Of a stretch of 59,800 bases of DNA, positions 1-7,676 are shown piece after piece. Origin of the DNA: an uncultured Prevotella sp. (GTDB taxonomy: Bacteria > Bacteroidota > Bacteroidia > Bacteroidales > Bacteroidaceae); assembly GCA_944320675.1 (NCBI GenBank), contig CALUIJ010000066.1, positions 1 to 59,800 of the forward strand, read 5' to 3'. The notes beneath the pieces are model-generated. The model had not been told where the DNA came from. It ran no database searches and was given only the letters and a program-made list of their open reading frames with translations. Both the position numbers and the translations under genes were made by a program. The stretch's first letter is position 1; each line of letters starts with the position of its first letter.

Positions 1-737
1 ATAAGAATCTCGAGGCGCGCATGAAGATGGCCCAAAAGATAACGTCGATGGTGCTTGCCCTGCGCCGTAAGGTAAACATCAAGGTCCGCCAGCCGCTGCA
101 GTGCATCATGATTCCGGCCGTTGACGACGTTCAACGCCAGCGCATAGAGGCAGTGAAGAGCCTTGTCGTAAACGAGGTGAATGTCAAGGAGTTGCACTTC
201 GTAGAAGGTTCGGGAGTGCTTGTCAAGAAGGTGAAGTGCAATTTCCGCACCATGGGTAAGAAGTTCGGCAAGCTGATGAAAGGCATCGCCGGACAGATGG
301 ACGCTTTAAGCCAGGATGACATAACCGCTTTCGAACGCAATGGTAGTATTGTGCTTAATGTTGACGGACAGGAAGTTACAGTCGACGTTGCCGACGTTGA
401 GATTATCAATGAGGACATTCCGGGCTGGCTCGTGGCCAACGACGGCAACCTGACCGTGGCGCTCGAGGTTGAGCTTAACGACGAACTGCGCAACGAGGGC
501 ATGGCGCGTGAGCTTATAAACAGGATACAAAACCTGCGCAAGGACTGCGGTCTGGAGATAACCGACCGTGTGAACGTCACCATCTCGCCAGACGACAGGA
601 TTAAGTCAGCCGTCGATTCGTTTGCCGACTATATAAAGGGACAGGTGCTTGCCGACCAGGTCACCGTTGCGGACAACGACGGCAGCGAAGTTGATCTTGA
701 CGAATTGAAAGCAAGAATCAAGGTAGAGAAGGTGTGA
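1..737 (+). CDS. ileS: Isoleucine--tRNA ligase, C-terminal part (5' truncated by window)
   Basis: This is the last 244 or so codons of class I isoleucyl-tRNA synthetase, which charges tRNA-Ile with isoleucine in the cytoplasm. The reading frame is open from base 3, so the gene starts before the window and the first ATG at 21 is internal. The visible part is the anticodon-binding and C-terminal extension. The segment NDELRNEGMARELINRIQNL, followed by RKDCGLEITDRVNVTI, is typical of the C-terminal tail of long IleRS proteins. No catalytic motif (HIGH, KMSKS) lies inside the window. It is followed by a 107-base gap and the TraR/DksA-like gene, an order that I recall from other Bacteroidales genomes. 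The family call is secure; the length of the full protein cannot be judged. Confidence 0.95.
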   Translation, partial: KNLEARMKMAQKITSMVLALRRKVNIKVRQPLQCIMIPAVDDVQRQRIEAVKSLVVNEVNVKELHFVEGSGVLVKKVKCNFRTMGKKFGKLMKGIAGQMDALSQDDITAFERNGSIVLNVDGQEVTVDVADVEIINEDIPGWLVANDGNLTVALEVELNDELRNEGMARELINRIQNLRKDCGLEITDRVNVTISPDDRIKSAVDSFADYIKGQVLADQVTVADNDGSEVDLDELKARIKVEKV

Positions 738-844
738 ATGTGTGAATGTGGAACGTGGAGTGAATGGGCAAGGCATTACGCCTACCCGTTTTCTCCTCAT
801 AAAAATAATATTGTCCAGGATATTAACTTTAAAAAATATATATT

Positions 845-1225
845 ATGGCAGAAAAAACACGTTACAGTGATGAGGAACTTGAGGAGTTCAAGACAATCAT
901 CAACGACAAACTGAAACTTGCGAGGCGTGATTACAATCAGATGATGAGGACTCTGATGAACGCCGACGGCAACGACGTTGACGATACGTCGCCTACGTAT
1001 AAGATCCTTGAGGAAGGCAGTGCCACACAGTCGAAGGAAGAGCTAATACAGCAGGCAAGCCGCCTGCAGAAGTTCATCCAAGGATTGGAAGGTGCACTTG
1101 TGAGGATTCAGAACAAGACTTACGGTATCGACCGGATAACAGGTGAACTGATACCGAAAGAGCGTTTACGCGCCGTGCCTCATGCTACGCTAAGCGTAGC
1201 TTCTAAAAACGCGCGTAAGCATTAG
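845..1225 (+). CDS. TraR/DksA C4-type family protein lacking all zinc cysteines
   Basis: This 126-residue protein resembles the DksA/TraR family, whose members bind the secondary channel of RNA polymerase and modulate initiation. The N-terminal two thirds is a charged helical hairpin (roughly residues 9-90). The C-terminal stretch YGIDRITGELIPKERLRAVP matches the family's zinc-finger segment. In canonical members that segment has four cysteines; here there is none, nor anywhere in the protein, and an Asp occupies the position of the first. The fold may therefore be metal-free, as in other cysteine-poor DksA relatives, but whether it still binds polymerase is inference. It sits between ileS and lspA. 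A weak -7-like element (taacttta, 824-831) lies just upstream. Family call good, function uncertain. Confidence 0.85.
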   Translation: MAEKTRYSDEELEEFKTIINDKLKLARRDYNQMMRTLMNADGNDVDDTSPTYKILEEGSATQSKEELIQQASRLQKFIQGLEGALVRIQNKTYGIDRITGELIPKERLRAVPHATLSVASKNARKH

Positions 1226-1266
1226 TCGGAAATGTAAATATTATTATCTTAAATTATGTGGACGGG

Positions 1267-1327
1267 GACTGGGAACGAATGCGTAAAACGCACAGAATGT
1301 GGATCTTATGGCACTTCGTTCCCAATC
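1267..1327 (+). terminator. Hairpin between traR/dksA-like gene and lspA
   Basis: GACTGGGAACGAA (1267-1279) is repeated in inverted form at 1315-1327 with one mismatch, leaving a 35-base loop. It follows the dksA-like stop by about 40 bases. It lies inside the N-terminal extension of the longest lspA frame, which argues for a later lspA start. No T-run follows it, so termination is only a possibility. Confidence 0.35.
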
Positions 1328-1349
1328 TTGTTTAATGTGTGAAGTTTGG

Positions 1350-1982
1350 ATGTTGGCATTAGATACTTGCAAAAAGAAAGGATTGGCGGTAAGTGTGGCC
1401 GTTGTCGTGCTGCTTGTCATTGACCAGATAATCAAAATAGAGGTGAAAACCGGCATGTGCTTGCATGAAAGCATCCGTGTTACGGACTGGTTTTACATCT
1501 ACTTCATTGAAAACAACGGCATGGCTTTCGGTATGACTTTGGTTAATAAGATAGTCCTGAGTCTTTTCCGTATTGTTGCGATAACCGTGTTGGGGTGGTA
1601 TTTGTGCCGGCAGGTTAAGCATGGCGCGCGCTCAATGTACATAGCCTGTCTTACTCTTGTTTTTGCAGGTGCGGTGGGCAATCTTGTTGACTGTATGTTT
1701 TACGGCCTTGTGTTCAATGCGTCCTCCCCTTATTATATCTCTTATTTCGTACCGTTCGGAACGGGGTATGCACCGTTTCTCATGGGCAAGGTTGTCGATA
1801 TGTTTTATTTTCCGCTGATAGTGGCCACATGGCCTGAATGGATGCCTTTTTGTGGCGGTGAAGAGTTTGTCTTCTTCAGTCCCGTGTTCAATTTTGCAGA
1901 CTCGTGTGTCAGCGTCGGCGTTATATTATTGCTGTTGTTCTGCCGTAAGGAATTGTCGCAAATATCTTTTACAAGGAAATGA
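1350..1982 (+). CDS. lspA: Lipoprotein signal peptidase (signal peptidase II)
   Basis: LspA is an inner-membrane aspartyl protease that cleaves the signal peptide of diacylglyceryl-modified prolipoproteins. Family blocks are clear: ENNGMAFG, GNLVDCMFYG (first catalytic Asp), VDMFYFP and FNFADSCVSVG (second catalytic Asp), with four hydrophobic segments. The protein is about 210 residues, somewhat longer than the E. coli enzyme because of a loop between the two catalytic blocks, which is common in Bacteroidales. The frame is open from an ATG at 1299, with further ATGs at 1308 and 1335. I prefer 1350 because it puts the first membrane helix near the N-terminus and avoids the hairpin at 1267-1327. 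Its stop overlaps the ATG of the next gene (a DUF4296 lipoprotein, a plausible substrate) by four bases. Confidence 0.93.
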   Translation: MLALDTCKKKGLAVSVAVVVLLVIDQIIKIEVKTGMCLHESIRVTDWFYIYFIENNGMAFGMTLVNKIVLSLFRIVAITVLGWYLCRQVKHGARSMYIACLTLVFAGAVGNLVDCMFYGLVFNASSPYYISYFVPFGTGYAPFLMGKVVDMFYFPLIVATWPEWMPFCGGEEFVFFSPVFNFADSCVSVGVILLLLFCRKELSQISFTRK

Positions 1983-2959
1983 AAACATCCCGAGTGTTCT
2001 TATGCCTTACGCTTTGCGCCGTAGTTGTGTCGTGTAAGCCGAAAGTACCTGACGAATATCTTCAACCCGGCGAGTTTGAGGACATTCTTTACGATTACCA
2101 TTTGGCAGACGCAATGGCCGATGGCGGTGACAATGCGTTGGAGACCGATTATAATGTCATACTTTACCGTCAGGCCGTGCTCGAGAAGTATGGCATTACG
2201 CAGGCTGAGTTTGATTCTTCATTGGTTTATTATATGCGCCATGCCGACCGTTTACATCAGGTTTATGAGAATCTTACCGAACGTTTGGAGGAAGACGCAA
2301 TGGCATTGGGAGCGTCGGCGAACGACATACGCCGTTATGGCGACATGGCATCGGCGCGCGACACGTCGAACATGTGGACCGGTGTGCCTGCGGCAATGTT
2401 TACGCCGTCGGCCCCTTACAATGTCATGTCGTTTGAAATAGCCGCTGACAGTACTTACCGCCAAGGGGATAAGATTATCTTTAGTTTTAATTGCGATTTT
2501 ATATATAATGAGGGCGCAAAAGACGGCTGGGCGCTTCTTGCCGTGCAGTTTAAGAATGACAGTGTGGCGGGCAATACGACACACATGACTACAAATTCGA
2601 ATTACAGTATAACAGTCTCTGATTCAGACCGTAAGGGTATTAAGGCGATAAGGGGATTTATTTATCTCGGTAAGAGGGGATATGACCGCGGCACAGGGGG
2701 CAATGATTTATGTCTTATGTTCGTTGACAATATACGTATGGTCAGGATGCATACGCCCAAGCCTGCCGACACGCAGCAAGCTGATTCGACCAAGGCGGCG
2801 CGTAAGGACAGCGTGAGAAGGGGTGAACGTTCCACCGGCTCTGTTTTTGGCGTTGGTGAAAACGGGCGGAATCAGCAGACACCTGATAAAAGCTCAAAAC
2901 CGTTGAAGCTGTCGGATGTCAGGCCTTTGCCGCGTATTGATGCAGGAAAAGATAGGTAG
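1979..2959 (+). CDS. DUF4296 domain lipoprotein
   Basis: This 326-residue protein starts with a lipoprotein signal peptide (MKTSRVFLCLTLCAVVVSC), with the cysteine at residue 19 as the likely lipidation site. The N-terminal region after the cysteine (residues 25-115, with YLQPGEFEDILYDYHLADAM) matches DUF4296, a Bacteroidetes-only domain of unknown function. The rest is predicted beta-rich, and the last 60 residues are polar, rich in Lys, Asp and Ser, and probably unstructured. It overlaps lspA by ATGA and is probably translated in coupling with it. The association with lspA is one I recall in the order Bacteroidales. No enzymatic motif is visible, so I give no function beyond an envelope lipoprotein. 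Confidence 0.85.
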   Translation: MKTSRVFLCLTLCAVVVSCKPKVPDEYLQPGEFEDILYDYHLADAMADGGDNALETDYNVILYRQAVLEKYGITQAEFDSSLVYYMRHADRLHQVYENLTERLEEDAMALGASANDIRRYGDMASARDTSNMWTGVPAAMFTPSAPYNVMSFEIAADSTYRQGDKIIFSFNCDFIYNEGAKDGWALLAVQFKNDSVAGNTTHMTTNSNYSITVSDSDRKGIKAIRGFIYLGKRGYDRGTGGNDLCLMFVDNIRMVRMHTPKPADTQQADSTKAARKDSVRRGERSTGSVFGVGENGRNQQTPDKSSKPLKLSDVRPLPRIDAGKDR

Positions 2960-2998
2960 GGTGAAAGCTCATTGTTGGATTTTAGTCTGGATTTGATT

Positions 2999-3205
2999 AT
3001 GTTGCGTCGCGTGGCAGTACACAGGGTTTTGGTTGATGGTAAAGTCGTAAAGATGTGTGCCGTAGGTATTGAAGATAATGGGAGAGTGGCTTATTATGAG
3101 CCATTGTCCGGAGAGACTCCTTTTACCGAGTGGATAGGTGGTACTATCGTGTTGGGAAGGGACGGTCAAGGCCGGCTTGTGGTTGAAAAAATTAGTGATA
3201 GTTGA
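2999..3205 (+). CDS. Small conserved-looking hypothetical protein (68 aa)
   Basis: The frame is open from a TTG at 2972, but the first ATG is at 2999, giving MLRRVAVHRVLVDGKVVK. It encodes a compact protein with alternating strand-like segments and a Gly-rich central region (FTEWIGGTIVLGRDGQG), with no signal peptide or membrane helix. It lies 39 bases after the DUF4296 gene and probably belongs to the same transcript. I do not recognise a named family. The first strands weakly resemble the N-terminal beta-sandwich that precedes the barrel of amidohydrolases, so a remnant of such an enzyme is conceivable, but that rests on a loose resemblance only. Coding status is supported by clean wobble use and by position. 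Confidence 0.6.
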   Translation: MLRRVAVHRVLVDGKVVKMCAVGIEDNGRVAYYEPLSGETPFTEWIGGTIVLGRDGQGRLVVEKISDS

Positions 3206-3227
3206 ATTTTCTTTTCATAAAATGTGT

Positions 3228-3235
3228 TATCTTTG
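3228..3235 (+). promoter_or_regulatory. Bacteroidetes -7 box for the polysaccharide operon
   Basis: TATCTTTG matches the TAnnTTTG -7 element of Bacteroidetes promoters. It lies in the only A+T-rich spacer before the operon, 53 bases before the GTG at 3288. A TTG at 3202-3204 is a possible -33 element, although the spacing is a little long. Confidence 0.6.
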
Positions 3236-3287
3236 CAACAAATTTGAAAAATTGGGGTTTAATACTTAGGTAAGAAAAACAAATAAA

Positions 3288-3929
3288 GTGAACAACGTAT
3301 ATACAGAAGAAACAGAATGTGCAGCGTACGGTCGTGACGCGATGAACGGCTTGCAGAGGGCGGTAAAGAGGATTTTCGACTTCATGTTTGCTCTTATAGG
3401 TCTCGTCGTATTGTCTCCAGTGTTCCTTGTTATATATATAATGTTGAAAAGGCAGAACAATGGTCCTGCCATTTTTTCACAAGAAAGAATCGGATATAGA
3501 GGGCGGCCGTTCACAATTTATAAGTTCAGGACAATGAGTGATTGTGAAACCGAGCCGCGTTTGGTGGCAATTTGTGATGAGTCTAATTCTACAAAGACAG
3601 AACGGTTCTTGCGTGAACACCATCTTGACGAGTTGCCGCAGCTGTGGAATGTGTTGAAGGGCGACATGTCTTTTGTCGGACCGCGTCCTGAACGTAAGTA
3701 TTATATCGACAAGATAATGGAATTAGACCGTGATTATGAACTGATATATGAAATGCGTCCAGGCTTGACGTCGGAGGCTACTCTTTACAATGGATATACT
3801 GATACGATGGAGAAGATGCTTAGGCGATTACATATGGATATCCATTATTTGGAACACCGGTCGTTGTCGCTTGACTTCAGTATAATAATGCGCACGGCGC
3901 TTAGCATAGTGAGTGGAAAGAAATTTTAA
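3288..3929 (+). CDS. Undecaprenyl-phosphate sugar phosphotransferase (initiating transferase)
   Basis: This short bacterial sugar transferase (PF02397-type, 213 residues) would move a sugar-1-phosphate from a nucleotide donor to undecaprenyl phosphate, the first step of polysaccharide repeat-unit assembly at the inner membrane. One hydrophobic segment (about residues 28-50) is followed by the family blocks ERIGYRGRPFTIYKFRTMSD, HLDELPQLWNVLKGDMSFVG and PRPE. The Asp-Glu of LDELPQL is the expected catalytic pair. It has no long N-terminal membrane domain, so it belongs to the small PglC-like class rather than the WbaP/WcaJ class. The start is GTG at 3288; an ATG at 3342 (MNGLQRAVKRIFDF) is an equally plausible shorter start. 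It opens the operon; the exporter gene follows after 27 bases. The sugar is unknown. Confidence 0.9.
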   Translation: MNNVYTEETECAAYGRDAMNGLQRAVKRIFDFMFALIGLVVLSPVFLVIYIMLKRQNNGPAIFSQERIGYRGRPFTIYKFRTMSDCETEPRLVAICDESNSTKTERFLREHHLDELPQLWNVLKGDMSFVGPRPERKYYIDKIMELDRDYELIYEMRPGLTSEATLYNGYTDTMEKMLRRLHMDIHYLEHRSLSLDFSIIMRTALSIVSGKKF

Positions 3930-3956
3930 TTGCATAAGATATATTGTTTTTAGATT

Positions 3957-6533
3957 ATGAAAAGGTTCTTCATATTGGTTTTCATAATGTCATTGCTGGC
4001 CGTTGGCAATAGCATGGCGCAGTCGACAATGACGGATGAGCAGATAATGCAATTTGTAGTAGAAGAGCATCAGTCGGGCACTTCCCAGGCACAGATTGTC
4101 ACAAAACTCATGCAACGTGGCGTGGACATAGACCAAATACGCCGTGTAAGGCAGAAATATGAGCGTTTGGCAAAGAATCAAGGATTGGGTACGGTGTCCG
4201 CAAATAAAAAGTCAGACGACCGTCTTCGTACGAACAATAGTAAGAAAAAAAAGTCTAAGAGAGAGGATAGTGAAAACGATTTCCTGCCGATGTATCGTGT
4301 GACTGACGGTAGGGAGAAGGATGATGCCAACAATAATGTTTATGATGAGACCAACGATGATTGGCTGTTGATGCAGGATGAGTTGAACGGTTTCATTCCG
4401 GATACTGCGGCGATTGTTGAAAAATATATGGCTGAAAGGGAAAAGAAAGAGATTAAAGTGTTCGGCCGTGATATTTTCAACAATAAGGAACTGACGTTTG
4501 AGCCGGATATGAATATAGCCACTCCGCAGAATTACCGTCTCGGCCCCGGTGATGCCGTATTCATAGATATTTATGGCGCGTCGCAAAAAACAATAGAAAG
4601 TACTGTCTCACCAGATGGAACCATTACGATTGAGGGATTCGGCCCGGTGCAAGTCAGCGGCCTTACCGTAAGCGAGGCGAACTCAAGGCTTCGGTCGACA
4701 CTGGGAGCACGTTATAGCAGTTCTAAAATAAGGCTGACTGTAGGACAGACCAGGACCATAATGGTGAACGTCATGGGAGAAGTGAATAATCCCGGAACAT
4801 ACACGTTGCCGGCTTTCGCCACAGTGTTCCATGCTTTGTATATGGCAGGTGGAACCAATGATTTGGGTACGTTGCGTAACATTAAAGTATATAGGAACAA
4901 CCGTCTTGTTTCGACTGTCGACATTTATGATTATATCTTAAACGGTAAATTGACGGGGAATATTCGTTTGACGGATAACGACGTAATTTCGGTTGGGGCG
5001 TATGACTGTCTTGTGAACATAACAGGTAAAGTCAAGCGGCCGATGTATTATGAAATGAAGAAGAATGAAAGTGTTGCCACTTTGTTGAAATATTCAGGCG
5101 GCTTTACCGGTGACGCTTATAAAAAATCAGTCAGGTTGGTACGCAAGGCCGGGAAGGAATATTCCGTTTACAATATTGACGAGTTTGACATGAGCGCATT
5201 CCAGTTGGCCGATGCCGATTCAGTAAGCGTTGATTCTATTTTGCCGCGTTTTTCAAACATGGTTGAGATTAAGGGTGCGGTTTTCCGTCCGGGCATGTAT
5301 CAGGTCGGTGGAAATATAAACAGTGTCCGCACGCTTATAGAAAGTGCCGACGGACTTAAGGAAGAGGCATTCACCGCACGTGCGGTGATGCACAGGATGA
5401 AGCCTGACCGGACGTTGGAAGTCATACCCATAGACGTGGAAGGCATTTTGTCAGGCTCTGTCGCAGACGTTCCAATACAGAATAATGACGTGTTATTCAT
5501 ACCGACAAAGCAGGAAATGATGGAAGAGCAAACCATAACCATACATGGCGAGGTCTTTTATCCGGGAGTGTACAAGTATGCCGAAAACGAGACTCTTGAA
5601 GACTTTGTCCTGCAGGCGGGAGGATTGAAACAAACGGCTTCTACCGTAAAAGTAGACGTTGCGCGCCGCATGGTGAATCCTAAAGCTTTGACTACGGACT
5701 CGATAATTGCACGCACTTATACGTTCGCATTGAAAGACGGGTTCGTTATTGACGGCGAGCCCGGATTCAAACTGATGCCTTTTGACGAGGTTTACGTGCG
5801 TAAAAGTCCTGGCTTCTATAAGCAACAGAATGTGATCGTAGAGGGTGAAGTCATGTTCGGCGGGACATATACGCTGTCGAAGAAGAACCAAAGGCTCAGT
5901 GACTTGATTAAGAATGCCGGCGGAGTGAACGACCGTGCGTATGTGGCAGGGGCAAGGCTCGAAAGGAAATTAAATGAAAATGAGCGTAAAAGGTATGAAG
6001 TTGCCTTGCGTATGGCTCGTGAACAGGCCGAGAACCTTGAATTGGAAGCGGCAAGTCAAAATAGGCAGATCAATCTCGACAACAGCGAGCGTTTGAAGAA
6101 ATTCGAGATACCTGAGACTTATTCGGTTGGTATAGAGCTGGATAAGGCCTTGGCTAACCCTGGATGTGATGCCGACATCGTATTGCGTGAAGGCGACAAA
6201 CTTGTCGTGCCGCAATATACTGCAACGGTGAAAATCAACGGTGAGGTGATGTATCCCAATACGGTAGGTTACCAAAAAGGGAAGAAGGCAAAATATTATA
6301 TAAACCAAGCCGGCGGTTATAGCAATAAGGCAAAGAAAAGCCAGACGTTCATAATTTATATGAATGGTACGATAGCTAAGGTCAGTGAAGGTGCAAAGCC
6401 TATGCCGGGTTGTGAAATCTTTGTTCCTGCAAAGAAGATGAATACAATGACTGCTGCGGAAAAGATGGCCATCGGTACTACGGCTGCGTCGATTGCAACG
6501 ATGATTGCGACTTTGGTGAATATTTGGAAGTAG
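3957..6533 (+). CDS. Wza-like polysaccharide export protein with six SLBB repeats
   Basis: This is an 858-residue outer-membrane polysaccharide exporter. A signal peptide (MKRFFILVFIMSLLAVGNSMAQ) is followed by a helical region (residues 25-70), then a low-complexity Lys/Ser/Asn linker (about 80-105). Next comes a Poly_export domain (about 185-265, with YRLGPGDAVFIDIYG). Six SLBB-type repeats follow, each with a G-x-V-x-x-P/G core: VMGEVNNPGTY, ITGKVKRPMYY, IKGAVFRPGMY, IHGEVFYPGVY, VEGEVMFGGTY and INGEVMYPNTV. The protein ends in a hydrophobic helix (AIGTTAASIATMIATLVNIW), the position of the outer-membrane helix in Wza. It is more than twice the length of E. coli Wza, which has fewer such domains. 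No lipobox cysteine is present. Its partner is the Wzz protein encoded next. Confidence 0.92.
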   Translation: MKRFFILVFIMSLLAVGNSMAQSTMTDEQIMQFVVEEHQSGTSQAQIVTKLMQRGVDIDQIRRVRQKYERLAKNQGLGTVSANKKSDDRLRTNNSKKKKSKREDSENDFLPMYRVTDGREKDDANNNVYDETNDDWLLMQDELNGFIPDTAAIVEKYMAEREKKEIKVFGRDIFNNKELTFEPDMNIATPQNYRLGPGDAVFIDIYGASQKTIESTVSPDGTITIEGFGPVQVSGLTVSEANSRLRSTLGARYSSSKIRLTVGQTRTIMVNVMGEVNNPGTYTLPAFATVFHALYMAGGTNDLGTLRNIKVYRNNRLVSTVDIYDYILNGKLTGNIRLTDNDVISVGAYDCLVNITGKVKRPMYYEMKKNESVATLLKYSGGFTGDAYKKSVRLVRKAGKEYSVYNIDEFDMSAFQLADADSVSVDSILPRFSNMVEIKGAVFRPGMYQVGGNINSVRTLIESADGLKEEAFTARAVMHRMKPDRTLEVIPIDVEGILSGSVADVPIQNNDVLFIPTKQEMMEEQTITIHGEVFYPGVYKYAENETLEDFVLQAGGLKQTASTVKVDVARRMVNPKALTTDSIIARTYTFALKDGFVIDGEPGFKLMPFDEVYVRKSPGFYKQQNVIVEGEVMFGGTYTLSKKNQRLSDLIKNAGGVNDRAYVAGARLERKLNENERKRYEVALRMAREQAENLELEAASQNRQINLDNSERLKKFEIPETYSVGIELDKALANPGCDADIVLREGDKLVVPQYTATVKINGEVMYPNTVGYQKGKKAKYYINQAGGYSNKAKKSQTFIIYMNGTIAKVSEGAKPMPGCEIFVPAKKMNTMTAAEKMAIGTTAASIATMIATLVNIWK

Positions 6534-6632
6534 AAAATAGGCGGATGAAATTTTGTTGGAATCTTTTAAGCGAAGATACGGCAATGATTTCGGTAATGAC
6601 AGTTTGAAAATATTGAAATTCGATATAAGGAA

Positions 6633-7676
6633 ATGACTACAAATAACGGATTAAGACTTAGGGAAATAGATTTGAGGAAAATATTGAATATGATCTTAAA
6701 GTTTAAGAAACTATTCATTATCAACGTTTCCGTCGCTTTTGCTGTAAGCGCATTTCTTATTTTATGTGTGCCTAGGTATTATTCTTGCGATGTTAAGCTC
6801 GCTCCGGAGTTGACGACTCCGAGTGTAGGCGGTTTGGGGGCTTTGGCTTCAAGCTTCGGGCTTAATATGTCAAATATGATGAATCAGGATGCGATTTTTC
6901 CTGAATTATATCCCGATTTAATGGAATCCGTAGATTTTCAGACAAGTATGTTCCCTGTAAAGATTAAGACATCGAAAGGGAATTTGGAGATGACTTATTT
7001 TGATTACATAAAAGATCATCAAAAGACAGCATGGTGGGAACAGCTTGTAAATATGATAAAAAGCGTCTTTAAGAAAAAAGAAACGGAAAACGGGATTCCG
7101 GGTGATAAGATTAATCCATTCCGGATGACGAAGACTCAAAGCGACGTAGCTAAAATAATTAAGACGAAAATTAAATGTGGTGTTGATAAGAAAACGAATG
7201 TGATAACCATATCGGTTGAAGATCAAGATCCTCTTGTTTGTGCGACGATTGCCGATTCCGCCAAGGTGAAACTGCAGCAATTCATAATTAAATATCGAAC
7301 TAATAAGGCGAGGATAGATTTGGATTATACTAAGAAATTGTATGCGGAAGCAAAAAGCCAATATGAACGTGCCAGACAGGTTTATGCAGCATATTCGGAT
7401 GCGAATCAAGAGCTTGTATTGGAAAGCTTTAAGGCGAAACAGGAGGACTTGGAGAATGAAATGCAGCTACAATATAACAATTATCAACAAATCAGCCAGC
7501 AATTACAGTTGGCAAGAGCTAAGTTGCAAGAGCGTACACCGGCTTTTACTACATTGCAGTCGGCGTCGGTTCCATTAAAACCGACAGGGCCTAAGAGGAT
7601 GGTTTTTGTTTTATTCTGTATGTTTTCAACGTTCGTAGTCACAGGCATATATGTCTTTTATAAGAAAAATATTTAA
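6633..7676 (+). CDS. Wzz-type chain-length determinant / polysaccharide co-polymerase
   Basis: This 347-residue inner-membrane protein has a first membrane helix at about residues 29-48, a long periplasmic region with a coiled coil (about 215-300, rich in Gln, Lys and Ala), and a second helix at about 322-341. The latter is preceded by the Wzz signature proline segment VPLKPTGPKR. It sets polysaccharide chain length and links the Wzy polymerase to the Wza-like exporter. There is no cytoplasmic BY-kinase domain, and no separate kinase gene is seen in the locus. The C-terminal end overlaps the start of the flippase gene by 26 bases in another frame, which suggests translational coupling. Base composition is clearly A+T-richer than in the flanking housekeeping genes. 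Confidence 0.88.
   Translation: MTTNNGLRLREIDLRKILNMILKFKKLFIINVSVAFAVSAFLILCVPRYYSCDVKLAPELTTPSVGGLGALASSFGLNMSNMMNQDAIFPELYPDLMESVDFQTSMFPVKIKTSKGNLEMTYFDYIKDHQKTAWWEQLVNMIKSVFKKKETENGIPGDKINPFRMTKTQSDVAKIIKTKIKCGVDKKTNVITISVEDQDPLVCATIADSAKVKLQQFIIKYRTNKARIDLDYTKKLYAEAKSQYERARQVYAAYSDANQELVLESFKAKQEDLENEMQLQYNNYQQISQQLQLARAKLQERTPAFTTLQSASVPLKPTGPKRMVFVLFCMFSTFVVTGIYVFYKKNI

Noticed and set aside
3990-6584. Several minus-strand frames of 60-204 codons opposite the exporter gene
   Set aside because: They are shadows of a gene with clear SLBB motifs; none has family features.
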